A DNA stretch of 64,000 bases from Kuafuiihalomonas sp050331295 (GTDB lineage: Bacteria; Myxococcota; Kuafuiibacteriia; Kuafuiibacteriales; Kuafuiibacteriaceae). The notes beneath the pieces were generated by a model, which saw only the letters and a program-made list of their open reading frames with translations, was not told where the DNA came from and ran no database searches. Shown piece by piece: positions 18,165 to 26,595 of the stretch. The first letter of the stretch is position 1, and each line of letters opens with the position of its first letter. The DNA lies in the NCBI GenBank assembly GCA_050331295.1, contig JBHJGZ010000006.1, positions 310,001-374,000 on the forward strand. The letters are read 5' to 3'. The translations under genes were made by a program, and so were the position numbers.

Positions 18165-19904
18165 TCACGCAAGCGCGGACCGCGGGAGCCCGTCGCTCAG
18201 TGCGGCCTGGGAGCCGGCAGGGAGCGTGACCTGACGGTCCACGAAGAAATCTTCGAACGCCGGCTTGGATGTGGCCTCGAGGCGCTTTTTCACTTCGAGG
18301 GCCCGCTCCATGTCGAAAGCCAGACCGTGGGCGGACAGATCCCCGGACATCCTGTGCTTGAGCTGGAAGATACGGCGCACGGTGGACAGGTAGGCGCCCC
18401 GCCAAATGGCGAGATACGGCCGATGATCCATCGGACTGACGGACAGGAGCTTGCGCTCGCGGTTGGACGGCAGAAACGTGTAGGAACTCACTTCCGGGTG
18501 CCGACGAAGGCTGAAGTTGCGGGTGGTCTCGAAACGGGTGAACGAAAGGGTGCGCACGTTTTGGTCCGCGTTGAACAAGAGACCCCTTCGACGCGCGAAA
18601 CCTCGCTTATGGGAGACGTAAGGCAGAAACGGATCCACCACGAACACCAGCGTGGCGCCCCGCTCGATGGCTTCCACAAAGTTCGAGGTGCGGGTGACCG
18701 CACCGTCCTCGTAGAAGCGCCCTTCGATCTCCACCGGAGAAAAGGCGGGATTGAAGGACAGGGATGCCTGGACCGCCTTGCTGATGGGCACATGGTCCAG
18801 CCCGCGGGTCCCGAACAGCACGTGTTCCCGGCGGTCCTGATCCGTTGCACCGATGAAGAGTTCGCGCTGCAGTCTTCGAAAATCGTTGTCGCCCTCGCCG
18901 GACTCCAGCACCTCCCGCCAGATCTCCTCATAGGCCGCGGACCGGAACGGAGGACCGATGATGTCGCTGTACCGAAAGAGCGCATCCTCCAGCGATAAGC
19001 TCCGCCGTCCCCGAAGCACTTCGTACATCACGCGGCCCCAAGAAGCGACCGCGGACCGAGCACGGTTCAGGGCCCCACCCATGTCGAAGTGGGTCGCCCT
19101 GAGCACACTCATGTCGATGGGATTGACGCGACCGCCTTCGAAGCCGGCGATGGACGCCATGATCTCTTCCACCGCGAAGCCCGAGGCGAGGCCGCTGTTC
19201 ACCACCGCACCGGCACTGATTCCAAAATACATGTCGAACTTCGACAACGCGTTCGTCGTCGGCAGACAGTCGGCCAGGCACTTCAAGACACCGAGCTCGA
19301 AGTAGATACCGGTGATGCCGCCGCCGGCGCAGCAGAGCGCGACCGACCCTACATGCCGGCTGAAGACCAGAGCGAGCCCGTCATCGATGACCTTGGCTGC
19401 GAAATTCGCGTTGCGGTCGCCAGCCGGCTCTTCCCGCATCACATTTCGAATGCCCCGAGCTCCGAGCTCGAGCAGGAAACGATCTTGCCGAGGGTGGTGG
19501 TCGGAGCTGACCAGTACGATGATCCGGTGGAATCCGTAACGGGCCTCCACGTCCTCGGCGTGGTCCAGCTGACGAAGAAATTCGAGGGCTGGCTTTGCAT
19601 GGCTCTCGAAAACGGCCTCGGGCGCCCGCAGGTCGAGGATCACCAAGCTGGCGTACATCGACTGGAGCCGTTCGGCGGCGGCGCTGGGTCCGTTCTCGGC
19701 CACGACCCGGATCCGAGCATCTCTTCGAACGAAAGTGTGCTCGCATTCCGATTCGCAGCACACGTCGATGTCGCTGTCGGCGAGTTCGCGTAGGAACGCG
19801 GCACGACGCTCGGCGGTAGGCGCGAAGTAGAGGATGGTCCGATGGCGGCTTGGGGGCTCGTTCCGATCGACCACCGCCAGCGACCGCACCCCGCTCTGGC
19901 TCAT
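18165..19904 (-). CDS. Patatin-like phospholipase with N-terminal receiver-like domain
   Basis: About 579 residues. The C-terminal two-thirds is a patatin acyl hydrolase: glycine-rich oxyanion loop CCAGGGITG near 199, nucleophile elbow GISAG near 228, and catalytic dyad DGA near 400. It should release fatty acids from membrane lipids. Residues ~18-150 resemble a response-regulator receiver: a first strand RTILYFAP, a phospho-acceptor-like LVILDLR, VLVSSD and ELGARGIRNVM. The acidic pair after the first strand is replaced, so it may be non-phosphorylated. ATG 19904 was chosen with GAGGA just upstream; the longer open frame to 20153 overlaps the divergent gene and is unlikely to be coding. Confidence 0.85.
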   Translation of the reverse strand: MSQSGVRSLAVVDRNEPPSRHRTILYFAPTAERRAAFLRELADSDIDVCCESECEHTFVRRDARIRVVAENGPSAAAERLQSMYASLVILDLRAPEAVFESHAKPALEFLRQLDHAEDVEARYGFHRIIVLVSSDHHPRQDRFLLELGARGIRNVMREEPAGDRNANFAAKVIDDGLALVFSRHVGSVALCCAGGGITGIYFELGVLKCLADCLPTTNALSKFDMYFGISAGAVVNSGLASGFAVEEIMASIAGFEGGRVNPIDMSVLRATHFDMGGALNRARSAVASWGRVMYEVLRGRRSLSLEDALFRYSDIIGPPFRSAAYEEIWREVLESGEGDNDFRRLQRELFIGATDQDRREHVLFGTRGLDHVPISKAVQASLSFNPAFSPVEIEGRFYEDGAVTRTSNFVEAIERGATLVFVVDPFLPYVSHKRGFARRRGLLFNADQNVRTLSFTRFETTRNFSLRRHPEVSSYTFLPSNRERKLLSVSPMDHRPYLAIWRGAYLSTVRRIFQLKHRMSGDLSAHGLAFDMERALEVKKRLEATSKPAFEDFFVDRQVTLPAGSQAALSDGLPRSALA

Positions 19905-20092
19905 GTCCTCACTATGCACGACAGACGAGCGCATCACACGTGATGGTTCGGTGTTGGGAACGGAATTCGGCCATCGCACGGGGTGCAGGCCGGCATTCAC
20001 GCCAGACTTCGAGCCCAGCACCATGGACGATTCCATCATGGTAGACGATGGCTGTTGTGGCAGACTGTTTGTGCGGTCGATCGGGTTCGAGG

Positions 20093-21724
20093 ATGACGTG
20101 GGTGGGCCTGGGGGTGATGGTCCTCGGCGCAGCTTGCGCGGGGCTCCCGGCAACCCCTCTCCAGTCGGCCGACGAAGGAGGAGCGCACATGCAGACCTTG
20201 GAGGGGCGCATCGTTCCGGGTGATGGTCGGCGCCGGGTCATCGAGATCAAGGGCAGCACCATCGTGGCGGTTCGGGAGCGTGGAGCCGGAGAGAAGGTCG
20301 ACGTCGAGGCCGACATCATCACCGCCGGTTTCGTGGATGCCCACGCCCATCCCTTGGGCCTCGGCCAGGCCCGGGACGAACTGGATCTCACCGGCGTGGC
20401 CTCCTATCGAGAAGCCCTCCAGCAGGTCGCGGAGGCGGCGTCCGACGGCACGGGATGGCTCATAGGCCGCGGCTGGGATCAAAATGACTGGCCCGACGTT
20501 CCCTCGGGAGGCTGGCCTCGGGCGATGGACCTGGACCCCCTGACCCCGGGGCGGCCGGTCCTGCTGCGGCGGATCGATGGGCACGCCCTGTGGCTCGACC
20601 ATGATGCGCTTGCGGCGTCGAAGATCGGCCCAGACACCGAGGATCCCCCAGGAGGTCGGATCATTCGGAACTCGGATGGGTCCCCGTCCGGTGTGCTGGT
20701 GGACAGCGCCATGGACCTCGTCCGTCCGCCGGCGCCGACCCCCGACCAGTGGGCCCGCTGGTTGTCGCTCGGAACCGAAGACATGGCGGACGTGGGCCTC
20801 TGCGGCGTGCACGTCATGGGGGCCAGCGATGCCCAGGTGGACGCCTGGAGGCGGCTGGATCGGGAGGGACGCCTTCCCATCCGCGTTTGGCTCTATGTCG
20901 ACGCAGACAGCACCACCGCACGGCGCCTCCTCGCGGAAGGTCCTTGGCGAGGCATTCGGCTTCAGGTGGTCGGCATCAAGGTCTTCGCGGATGGCGCCCT
21001 CGGCTCCCGCGGCGCCCATCTCTTGGCTCCGTACGCCGACGAGCCCGAAACCTCGGGGTTGGTCCTGACCAGCCGAGACGCCATGGCCGAGCTGACGGCA
21101 GAGGGTCTCTCGGTGGGTCTTCAGGTCGCGGTTCACGCCATCGGCGATGCGGCCGTCCGTTCGGTGTTGGATGCGTTCGGCGAAGCGAGGCGGCGTGAGG
21201 CTGACGCGGACGTGCGCCTGCGGGTCGAGCACGCGCAGATCGTCCACCCGGACGACCTCCCTCGATTTGCCCAGCTTCAGGCCATCGCTTCGATGCAGCC
21301 GACGCATGCCACCAGCGATGCACCGTGGGCGCACGAACGGCTGGGCGCCGACCGCCTTTCGCGTGCATACCCCTGGCGAAGTCTTCACGAAGCGGGCGCC
21401 ATCCTCGCCTTTGGAAGCGACGCACCGGTGGAAGATCCGAATCCGGCCCTGGGCCTCTGGGCGGCGGTGACCCGAACCGATCCACGCACCCGGGAGCCCG
21501 AAGGAGGCTTTACGCCGGCGGAGCGCATCGATCTCGACCTGGCCGTAGAAGCGTTCACGTCCGGCGCGGCCACCGCGGTCCACGAAGAGGCCCGCCTGGG
21601 CCGAGTGCAGCCCGGCTTCGTTGCGGATCTCACGTTATGGCGGGTCGAACAGGAAGGTCCGCCGACTCGATGGGTCGCCACCCATCGCATGGTGGAAGGC
21701 GATTTGATCCCCCTTCGCCGTTGA
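20093..21724 (+). CDS. YtcJ/NfdA-like amidohydrolase, putative lipoprotein
   Basis: About 543 residues of the amidohydrolase superfamily. Metal ligands are visible in GFVDAHAHP near residue 85; the late His/Asp ligands lie in AVHAIGDAA, RVEHAQIV and FGSDAPVEDPNP. The overall pattern is that of YtcJ-type enzymes (N-substituted formamide deformylase relatives), which hydrolyse C-N bonds; the substrate is unknown. Starting at ATG 20093 puts a hydrophobic segment with Cys (WVGLGVMVLGAAC) at the N-terminus, suggesting lipid anchoring in the envelope. An upstream ATG at 20048 would bury this signal. The gene is divergent from the patatin gene. Confidence 0.85.
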   Translation: MTWVGLGVMVLGAACAGLPATPLQSADEGGAHMQTLEGRIVPGDGRRRVIEIKGSTIVAVRERGAGEKVDVEADIITAGFVDAHAHPLGLGQARDELDLTGVASYREALQQVAEAASDGTGWLIGRGWDQNDWPDVPSGGWPRAMDLDPLTPGRPVLLRRIDGHALWLDHDALAASKIGPDTEDPPGGRIIRNSDGSPSGVLVDSAMDLVRPPAPTPDQWARWLSLGTEDMADVGLCGVHVMGASDAQVDAWRRLDREGRLPIRVWLYVDADSTTARRLLAEGPWRGIRLQVVGIKVFADGALGSRGAHLLAPYADEPETSGLVLTSRDAMAELTAEGLSVGLQVAVHAIGDAAVRSVLDAFGEARRREADADVRLRVEHAQIVHPDDLPRFAQLQAIASMQPTHATSDAPWAHERLGADRLSRAYPWRSLHEAGAILAFGSDAPVEDPNPALGLWAAVTRTDPRTREPEGGFTPAERIDLDLAVEAFTSGAATAVHEEARLGRVQPGFVADLTLWRVEQEGPPTRWVATHRMVEGDLIPLRR

Positions 21725-21744
21725 GTCTTGGCGTCCCTCGACCC

Positions 21745-22152
21745 CTAGGACGCGCTGGGCTTCGCGAGGTACTCCCCGAAGCGTCGGTCCATCCCGCGGA
21801 TGTGGCTTCGAAGCCAGCGCTGAAGACCTCGGACGAGCTCGGCGTCGAGCTCACCGTCTTCGGAGCCTTCGAGACGCGCGCGAAACGCCTTCACTTCCTC
21901 GAGCAGACGTTCGTGCTCTCGCAGGTGGGCGGCGTAGTGCGGATATGCACTTTCGCGCATCTGAATCTGTTCCGACATGAAGTGCACGTCCGTGATGTCG
22001 ATGAGCTTCTGAAGAAGCGTCTCGACCTGCTCGCGGGAGGCCCGGCCCTCGATGGCGCGTTCGAGGTCCTGAACCAGGTCGACCTGCGCCTGATGCTCTC
22101 CGTCCATCACCGGCGCCACCTCCAGCCCCGAGGTCCAAGTCGAGTCGGCCAT
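21745..22152 (-). CDS. Bacteriohemerythrin
   Basis: 135 residues of the hemerythrin four-helix bundle, which binds O2 reversibly at a di-iron site. All ligands can be traced: GEH near residue 20, HFMSEQ (His and Glu) near 57, YPHYAAHLREH near 72 (two His), and HIRGMD near 120 (His and Asp). It may store or sense oxygen, or protect iron enzymes. ATG 22152 is used; a GTG at 22182 would add ten residues. The gene converges with the amidohydrolase gene (stop-to-stop about 20 bp). Confidence 0.92.
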   Translation of the reverse strand: MADSTWTSGLEVAPVMDGEHQAQVDLVQDLERAIEGRASREQVETLLQKLIDITDVHFMSEQIQMRESAYPHYAAHLREHERLLEEVKAFRARLEGSEDGELDAELVRGLQRWLRSHIRGMDRRFGEYLAKPSAS

Positions 22153-22590
22153 GTCCGCGACCCTAGGACCCGGCGCCGACACCCGTCAAACGACCCCAAA
22201 CGCACACCCGCCACCCCGCCTCGCCCCACACCCACGACACCAAAACCAGCGACCGAATCCACAAAGGTCATCCAACGACCAGGGAAGAAGCTCAGCTTCG
22301 ACAATCATGGTCCCCGTCGCGTACGACCTTCAGATCGACGACCGCGTGGCCAGGGTGGAGATCCCAGCCAATGCACTACGGACCGATCGCGTGCAGCTTT
22401 CCCATCCTCGGGGCTTCGCACGGTCGATCGGGAACCTCAGTCAAGACTGACCGCTCTCCCAACATCACGGGTCGGGAGGAACCGTATGGGCGCGAACGCG
22501 AGAGTTGCCGGACACTAGGCCGTAACCTCGATCCGGGTTGTCACATCAACGGAAGGCGTAGCGGCGGCGCAACGCATTCGGGGCATATTC
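22153..22590. other. 438-bp intergenic region with a tRNA-linked repeat
   Basis: No convincing gene. It separates the divergent hemerythrin and DUF2490 genes and should contain both promoters, although no strong -35/-10 pair stands out. At 22287-22305 it contains the hairpin-plus-tail GAAGCTCAGCTTCGACAAT, which recurs twice near the tRNA-fMet gene. A short GTACGACCTTC segment at 22321-22331 also matches the tRNA interior. Confidence 0.5.
22287..22331 (-). repeat. Possible third, decayed copy of tRNA-fMet 3' region
   Basis: GAAGCTCAGCTTCGACAAT at 22287-22305 matches the hairpin and tail next to the tRNA at 23528-23546. TACGACCTTC at 22322-22331 matches the tRNA interior, but the sequence between them does not match. 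Either a very eroded duplicate or a chance resemblance around a small dispersed hairpin. Confidence 0.3.
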
Positions 22591-23319
22591 GTGACTTCAG
22601 GACTGAGCAGAGCGGTCGCGTACCGCGCGGGGTACGTGCTTTGGGCCACCGCATTCCTGGCCTGGAGCACGGCGTACGGGGCCGAGTCAGATGGTCAGCT
22701 GTGGGCCACGGGCCGCGTCAACGTACCGATCGGTGAGCGACTTGCCCTGAGCATGTTCGCCCAAGGACGCATTGCCGACGACATCAGCGCTTCGGACGTG
22801 TGGCTGCTCCGGCCGGCGATTGGATACCGGGTGTGGGAATCGGTGTGGTTGGGCGCAGGATACGACTACTTTCGCCTCATCGACCGCGGCGACGAGCATC
22901 GATTCTGGCAGGAGGTCGCCCTCCCGTTCCAGTTCGGCGACTTCGTCATGAGCAATCGGGTTCGGGTAGAGGAGCGTTGGATCAGTGACCTGGACGGGGT
23001 TCTCGTCCGAGCACGATACCGCAACCGATGTGCCCATCCGCTGGCCGAAACGCCCCTCTACCTCGTGTTCGCCAACGAAGTGTTCGTAAACATCAACGAT
23101 CTCGGAAGCGGTCCCCAGCACGGCTTCGAGCAGAACCGATTGGCGGGCGGCGTCGGCGTCCACTTGGGTTCGCTGCTCCGCTCCGAAGTCGGCTACCAGT
23201 GGCGTTATCTCGATCGCCGCGGACCCGATCGGAACGACCACATTCTGACCATCAGCTTCTTCCTGGATACACGGGGCAAACCGAAGCAAGTTCCGACGCC
23301 GGAAGAAGGCCACCACTGA
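22591..23319 (+). CDS. DUF2490 family exported protein
   Basis: 242 residues. The pattern fits DUF2490: an early QLWATGRVNVP strand, LRPAIGYRV, WQEVALPFQF, RVRVEERW, a pair of Arg-rich strands (VRARYRNR), FANEVFVNIND, and NRLAGGVGVHLG with a C-terminal barrel-like strand, ILTISFFLD. These proteins are thought to be small outer-membrane beta barrels of unknown role. The N-terminal hydrophobic stretch (VLWATAFLAWSTAYGAE) is a signal peptide. GTG 22591 is the longest start; GTG 22636, with GCGGGG upstream, gives a neater signal peptide. It sits between copies of a tRNA-associated repeat. Confidence 0.75.
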   Translation: MTSGLSRAVAYRAGYVLWATAFLAWSTAYGAESDGQLWATGRVNVPIGERLALSMFAQGRIADDISASDVWLLRPAIGYRVWESVWLGAGYDYFRLIDRGDEHRFWQEVALPFQFGDFVMSNRVRVEERWISDLDGVLVRARYRNRCAHPLAETPLYLVFANEVFVNINDLGSGPQHGFEQNRLAGGVGVHLGSLLRSEVGYQWRYLDRRGPDRNDHILTISFFLDTRGKPKQVPTPEEGHH

Positions 23320-23451
23320 AGAAAGCCACGCCCGTTGCTCGGCCGGTGGGCCGGCGATGCCGCAAGGCCGTCCTGCGGGCGCTCTCTTCTCGCCCTGCGA
23401 GCGGTTCCGGAGAGGCCCGCGACGTCGGAAAGATTATACACAGAAGAGGGA

Positions 23452-23490
23452 GAAGCTTCGCTTCGACAATCTGAGCGGGGGCAGGATTTG
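23452..23490 (-). repeat. Partial tandem copy of the tRNA-fMet 3' end with adjacent hairpin
   Basis: Plus-strand 23474-23490 is identical over 17 nt to the 3' end of the intact tRNA at 23551-23567. It is preceded by the same hairpin and tail (GAAGCTTCGCTTCGACAAT), as at the real tRNA. Homology then fades into a broken CGACC-GAAGG segment. It is not a functional tRNA, because the anticodon arm and 5' half are missing. The unit is offset by 77 bp from the intact copy. Confidence 0.75.
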
Positions 23491-23527
23491 CGACCGAAGG
23501 AAGTAAATCCTGTCCAAGATCAGGTGA

Positions 23528-23549
23528 GAAGCTTTTGCTTCGACAATAT
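23528..23549 (-). terminator. Hairpin just downstream of tRNA-fMet
   Basis: On the minus strand the tRNA is followed by TTGTCGAAGCAAAAGCTTCTC, a 5-bp stem (GAAGC/GCTTC) with an AAAA loop. There is no long T tract, so this is a weak terminator or an RNA-processing signal. The same stem with other loops recurs at 23452 and 22287. Confidence 0.4.
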
Positions 23550-23623
<74 letters not shown>

Positions 23624-23681
23624 GCAGGGAGCGCGTAGTGTAGTGACGCGCTTCGTCTCGTCAATGCAAAAAGCCCGTGGC

Positions 23682-24371
23682 TCATTCCTCGCGGCGTTCC
23701 CATGGCTCGGTGGTCGGTCCGCCCGTCATCGTGACCCCGCCCCGCATCTCGATGAGGGTCACCGTTCCGTCGCACTCCGGGTCGCCCCGGGCCCACACCG
23801 TGAAGGCCTCTGGGGAAAGGCTCTGGTAGCGAAGCTGATAAATGGAATCCGAAAGGGGCGCGAAATCCAGGCTCCTCCAGACCGGGTGAGCCCAGTCCGC
23901 TTCGTTGCGCGGGCACACCTGGCTGGAGCCTGCGCAGCACGCCCTTGGGGGGGTCCATCCCGTGTCCCCCACCGGATACCCTCCGCGCGTGGTCACGTGC
24001 CGATAGAGCTGCCGCTCCACCGCACGAAGGTTGAAAGCCGCATCCTTTTCCCGGGCGCGGCTGCCGAGGTTCAAGGTCCCGGGCGCCACAACCGTCAGAA
24101 ACGCGAGGAGCGATGCCGTGCCGCCGATACCCCCGATGGCCAGCGCCGCGATGGCCATCGTTTTATCCTTCCCCTTGGCGCCGCTCAGCCAGATCCCGAG
24201 ACCCATGGCGGCGCCCAGCAGGGGCGCGAGCGGCACCACCAACACCACCGCGAGGGCCAGCGCCACCACCGGCCATAGGCTTCGGTCTTCCGACGCTCGT
24301 TGGGGCTCAGAGGTATCGCTCGGCACGAAGGCCTCACGCAAGCCCGCACTTCGAGGGACGGCATGTCCCAT
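23682..24371 (-). CDS. Two-TM membrane protein with pilin-like C-terminal domain
   Basis: About 229 residues. Two hydrophobic stretches near 30-62 (VVALALAVVLVVPLAPLLGAA) and 75-95 (AALAIGGIGGTASLLAFLTVVA) are membrane segments. The C-terminal ~120 residues look like the globular part of type IV pilin-like proteins seen in Myxococcota: YPVGDTGWTPP, a Cys pair in RACCAGSSQVC, WRSLDFAPL, YQLRYQS, and an A-x-GDPECDG ending. The usual pilin leader (G/A-F-T-L-x-E) is absent, so it is not a classical pilin. ATG 24371 is used; the frame stays open to 24419. Confidence 0.6.
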   Translation of the reverse strand: MGHAVPRSAGLREAFVPSDTSEPQRASEDRSLWPVVALALAVVLVVPLAPLLGAAMGLGIWLSGAKGKDKTMAIAALAIGGIGGTASLLAFLTVVAPGTLNLGSRAREKDAAFNLRAVERQLYRHVTTRGGYPVGDTGWTPPRACCAGSSQVCPRNEADWAHPVWRSLDFAPLSDSIYQLRYQSLSPEAFTVWARGDPECDGTVTLIEMRGGVTMTGGPTTEPWERREE

Positions 24372-24449
24372 CGGATGAAAGATGAATTGCGCGAAGGGTA
24401 AGGGAGCGCGAGGGCGCACCCGCGCTCAGGCGCATGTCGCGGGCATGCG

Positions 24450-24776
24450 TCAGCCCAGCACCTGCTGAAGTTTCAAAGCGAGGGACATGTCGCCCTTCAC
24501 CTTCAGCTTCCCCTGCATGAATGCCATCTGACCATTGAGTCGACCCTCGACCAAATCCACGAAGTCGCTCCCGGCCATGGTGATGATTACCCCCGGATTC
24601 TCGATCGCGCCTTCCCCTACGTGTCCAGACTCCTTCGTGAGATCGATGTGCCACGTCCCGGAGTCCTCGCCCGTCAGGTCGAATTGGTAGGTGTTGTTGA
24701 CCTGCTTCGCGATGTCGGGCTTGCCCGCCAATCGATCGGCAATCTTGGTTTCAAAAATCTCTTTCGCTGTCGTCAT
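24450..24776 (-). CDS. SCP2 sterol-carrier-like protein
   Basis: 108 residues, a stand-alone SCP2 domain that makes a hydrophobic tunnel for lipids or acyl-CoA. Visible features are the helix start AKEIFETKI, strand TYQFDLTGEDSGTWHIDL, and the late signature LVEGRLNGQMAFMQGKLKVKGD, where the GKLKxxGD turn is characteristic. It is probably cytoplasmic. Its start is divergent from the HMG-CoA lyase gene with 142 bp between, where an inverted repeat is found. A link with acyl-CoA catabolism is possible by neighbourhood only. Confidence 0.9.
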   Translation of the reverse strand: MTTAKEIFETKIADRLAGKPDIAKQVNNTYQFDLTGEDSGTWHIDLTKESGHVGEGAIENPGVIITMAGSDFVDLVEGRLNGQMAFMQGKLKVKGDMSLALKLQQVLG

Positions 24777-24815
24777 TGGGGGTGCCCTGTACCTTCGCAG
24801 GCTTTGTGGGCGCGA

Positions 24816-24831
24816 TTGACTCCTCAGTCAA
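24816..24831. promoter_or_regulatory. Perfect inverted repeat, candidate operator
   Basis: TTGACTCCTCAGTCAA is a 6-bp perfect palindrome with a 4-bp spacer. It lies between the divergent SCP2 and HMG-CoA lyase starts, about 40 bp from the first and 88 bp from the second. Size and symmetry suit a TetR- or MarR-type dimer. No regulator gene is adjacent. Confidence 0.35.
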
Positions 24832-24918
24832 CCATTGCGCGTCGCCACGAGCCCGCTTCGTCGTACTCCATATGAATCGCTCAGGATTCTGTTATCCTCG
24901 AAGACGCGAGGAGGTCCG

Positions 24919-25851
24919 ATGTCGAACCAGGTATCAGTCTACGAAGTCGGAATGAGGGATGGTCTTCAGAATGAGACGGCGTTCATTTCGACCGAAGACA
25001 AGCTGCTCCTGGTGGACCATTTGGTGAAGGCCGGCCTTCGCCGGATCGAACTGACGAGCTTTGTGAGCCCCCGCTGGATCCCACAGCTGGCCGACCATGC
25101 GGAGGTCGCCCGAGGCGCCCCGCGCGCGGAAGGGGTTCAATACTCGGCACTGGTCCCCAACTTGCGAGGCCTTAACAACGCCATCAACGCGGGTCTACGG
25201 GAGGTCGCGGTCTTCCTCTCCGCCACTGAGTCTCATTCTCGCAAGAACATCAACAAGTCGGTTCAGGAAGCGGTGAACGTTCTGACCGAGGTCGTCCGTC
25301 AGGCGAAGGGTGCCCAGCTCAAGGTCCGCGCGTACATCAGCACCGTGTTCGGCTGTCCGTACGAGGGCGAGGTCGAACCATCCAAACCTCTCGAGCTCGC
25401 CATCAAGCTCTTCGAGGTGGGCGTCGACGAGGTCAGCCTAGGGGACACCATCGGAGTCGCCCATCCGGGGCAGGTGCGAACGCTGCTTTCCAAGCTCGAC
25501 AAAGAGGTTCCCCTGGAGCGGCTCGCCCTCCACATGCACGACACCCGGGGCACCGCCCTCGCCAACTGCTTGGCCGGACTGGACATGGGCATCCGCACCT
25601 TCGACAGCTCGTTCGGCGGCCTCGGTGGTTGTCCGTACGCGCCCGGGGCCTCCGGAAACCTGGCCACCGAAGACCTCGTGTACATGCTTTCGGGCATGGG
25701 GTTCGAGACCGGGGTCGATATCGGTCATCTCACCGCCGCCTCCGAGGCAGCCCAACGTCTCGTGGGCAAAATGCTCCCATCCAAGGTTCTCCAATCCGAG
25801 CTCGGCCGACGTTCGAAGGCGTTGCACACGCCATCGATGCGGAGCGCTTGA
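24919..25851 (+). CDS. Hydroxymethylglutaryl-CoA lyase
   Basis: Cleaves HMG-CoA to acetoacetate and acetyl-CoA, the last step of leucine breakdown. About 310 residues. DRE-TIM motifs are present: MRDGLQNE near residue 11 (catalytic Arg-Asp), metal ligands in HMHDTRG near 206, and the mobile loop GGLGGCPYAPGASGN with its catalytic Cys near 240. ATG 24919 has GAGGAGG a few nt upstream. The other leucine pathway genes (isovaleryl-CoA dehydrogenase, methylcrotonyl-CoA carboxylase) are not in the window. The following tryptophan dioxygenase gene starts 66 bp later and may be co-transcribed as an amino-acid catabolism unit. Confidence 0.95.
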   Translation: MSNQVSVYEVGMRDGLQNETAFISTEDKLLLVDHLVKAGLRRIELTSFVSPRWIPQLADHAEVARGAPRAEGVQYSALVPNLRGLNNAINAGLREVAVFLSATESHSRKNINKSVQEAVNVLTEVVRQAKGAQLKVRAYISTVFGCPYEGEVEPSKPLELAIKLFEVGVDEVSLGDTIGVAHPGQVRTLLSKLDKEVPLERLALHMHDTRGTALANCLAGLDMGIRTFDSSFGGLGGCPYAPGASGNLATEDLVYMLSGMGFETGVDIGHLTAASEAAQRLVGKMLPSKVLQSELGRRSKALHTPSMRSA

Positions 25852-25917
25852 GCCTCCGCGCACCGGCGCCGCCCGCGCTTGACGCGCCTGGGGTGCCAGC
25901 GTACCGGGTCCTCCTCC

Positions 25918-26595
25918 ATGGCAAAGACGGATTACGAAAAGTACATCCGTACCGACGAGCTGTTTGCGTTGATGCGTCCGCTGGATGCCTTGGTCACCCA
26001 TGATGAGCTGCTGTTCCAGGTGACCCATCAGACCGCAGAGCTTTGGATGAAGGTCGTCTTGCACGATGTCCGCACGGGTACCTCACTCCTTGCGCAGGAT
26101 CGATTGGTCGAGGCGGCGGATCTGTTTCAGCGGGCCGCATTCATCGAAGCGCACCTGACCAGACAGCTGGAGATCCTGGAGCGCATGCCGCCGAAGGAAT
26201 ACGTGGCGATCCGACGGACTCTGGGCCGAGGCAGCGGGCAGGAATCGCCCGGTTTCAATGAGCTCTTGGGCATGGGCGACCTGATCTGGCCGGAGCTGGA
26301 GGCGCTTCTACGGCGCCGAAGCGTGGAGGTCGTGGATATCTTGGATGATCCAACCGGGTACGCCGAGCTCCACGCACTCCTTCGTTCATTGTTCGAACTG
26401 GACGAATGGTTTCGGTCGTTCCGGTTCGCGCACTTCAGGCTGGTGGAGCGGCAGATCGGCGCATTCGTCGATTCGCTCAAGGGCGCGCCGGCGGAGCTCT
26501 TGGCCCACGGGATGCGTGAACACCTGCTCCCGGAGCTCTGGGCGGCGGTCAACGCGTTCACCCGCCGGGTGAAGCAGCAGGAATCTCAATCCTGA
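25918..26595 (+). CDS. Tryptophan 2,3-dioxygenase family protein
   Basis: About 225 residues of the TDO superfamily, which opens the indole ring of tryptophan with a heme to give N-formylkynurenine. The N-terminal YIRTDELFALMRP matches the Y-x-x-LD-x-LLxLQ region. DELLFQVTHQTAELWMK holds the distal-pocket sequence equivalent to HQxxELWFK, and LGRGSGQESPGF takes the place of the substrate-binding RGxSGFQS loop. It is shorter than E. coli-type TDO (about 280), as in a compact branch of the family. No kynureninase or formamidase gene is adjacent, so the substrate may not be free tryptophan. Confidence 0.8.
   Translation: MAKTDYEKYIRTDELFALMRPLDALVTHDELLFQVTHQTAELWMKVVLHDVRTGTSLLAQDRLVEAADLFQRAAFIEAHLTRQLEILERMPPKEYVAIRRTLGRGSGQESPGFNELLGMGDLIWPELEALLRRRSVEVVDILDDPTGYAELHALLRSLFELDEWFRSFRFAHFRLVERQIGAFVDSLKGAPAELLAHGMREHLLPELWAAVNAFTRRVKQQESQS

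Noticed and set aside
22346..23449. Full integrated element between tRNA-like repeats
   Set aside because: Only one gene fits between them, and no integrase or att-like exact flanks are seen; kept only as a hypothesis in the findings.
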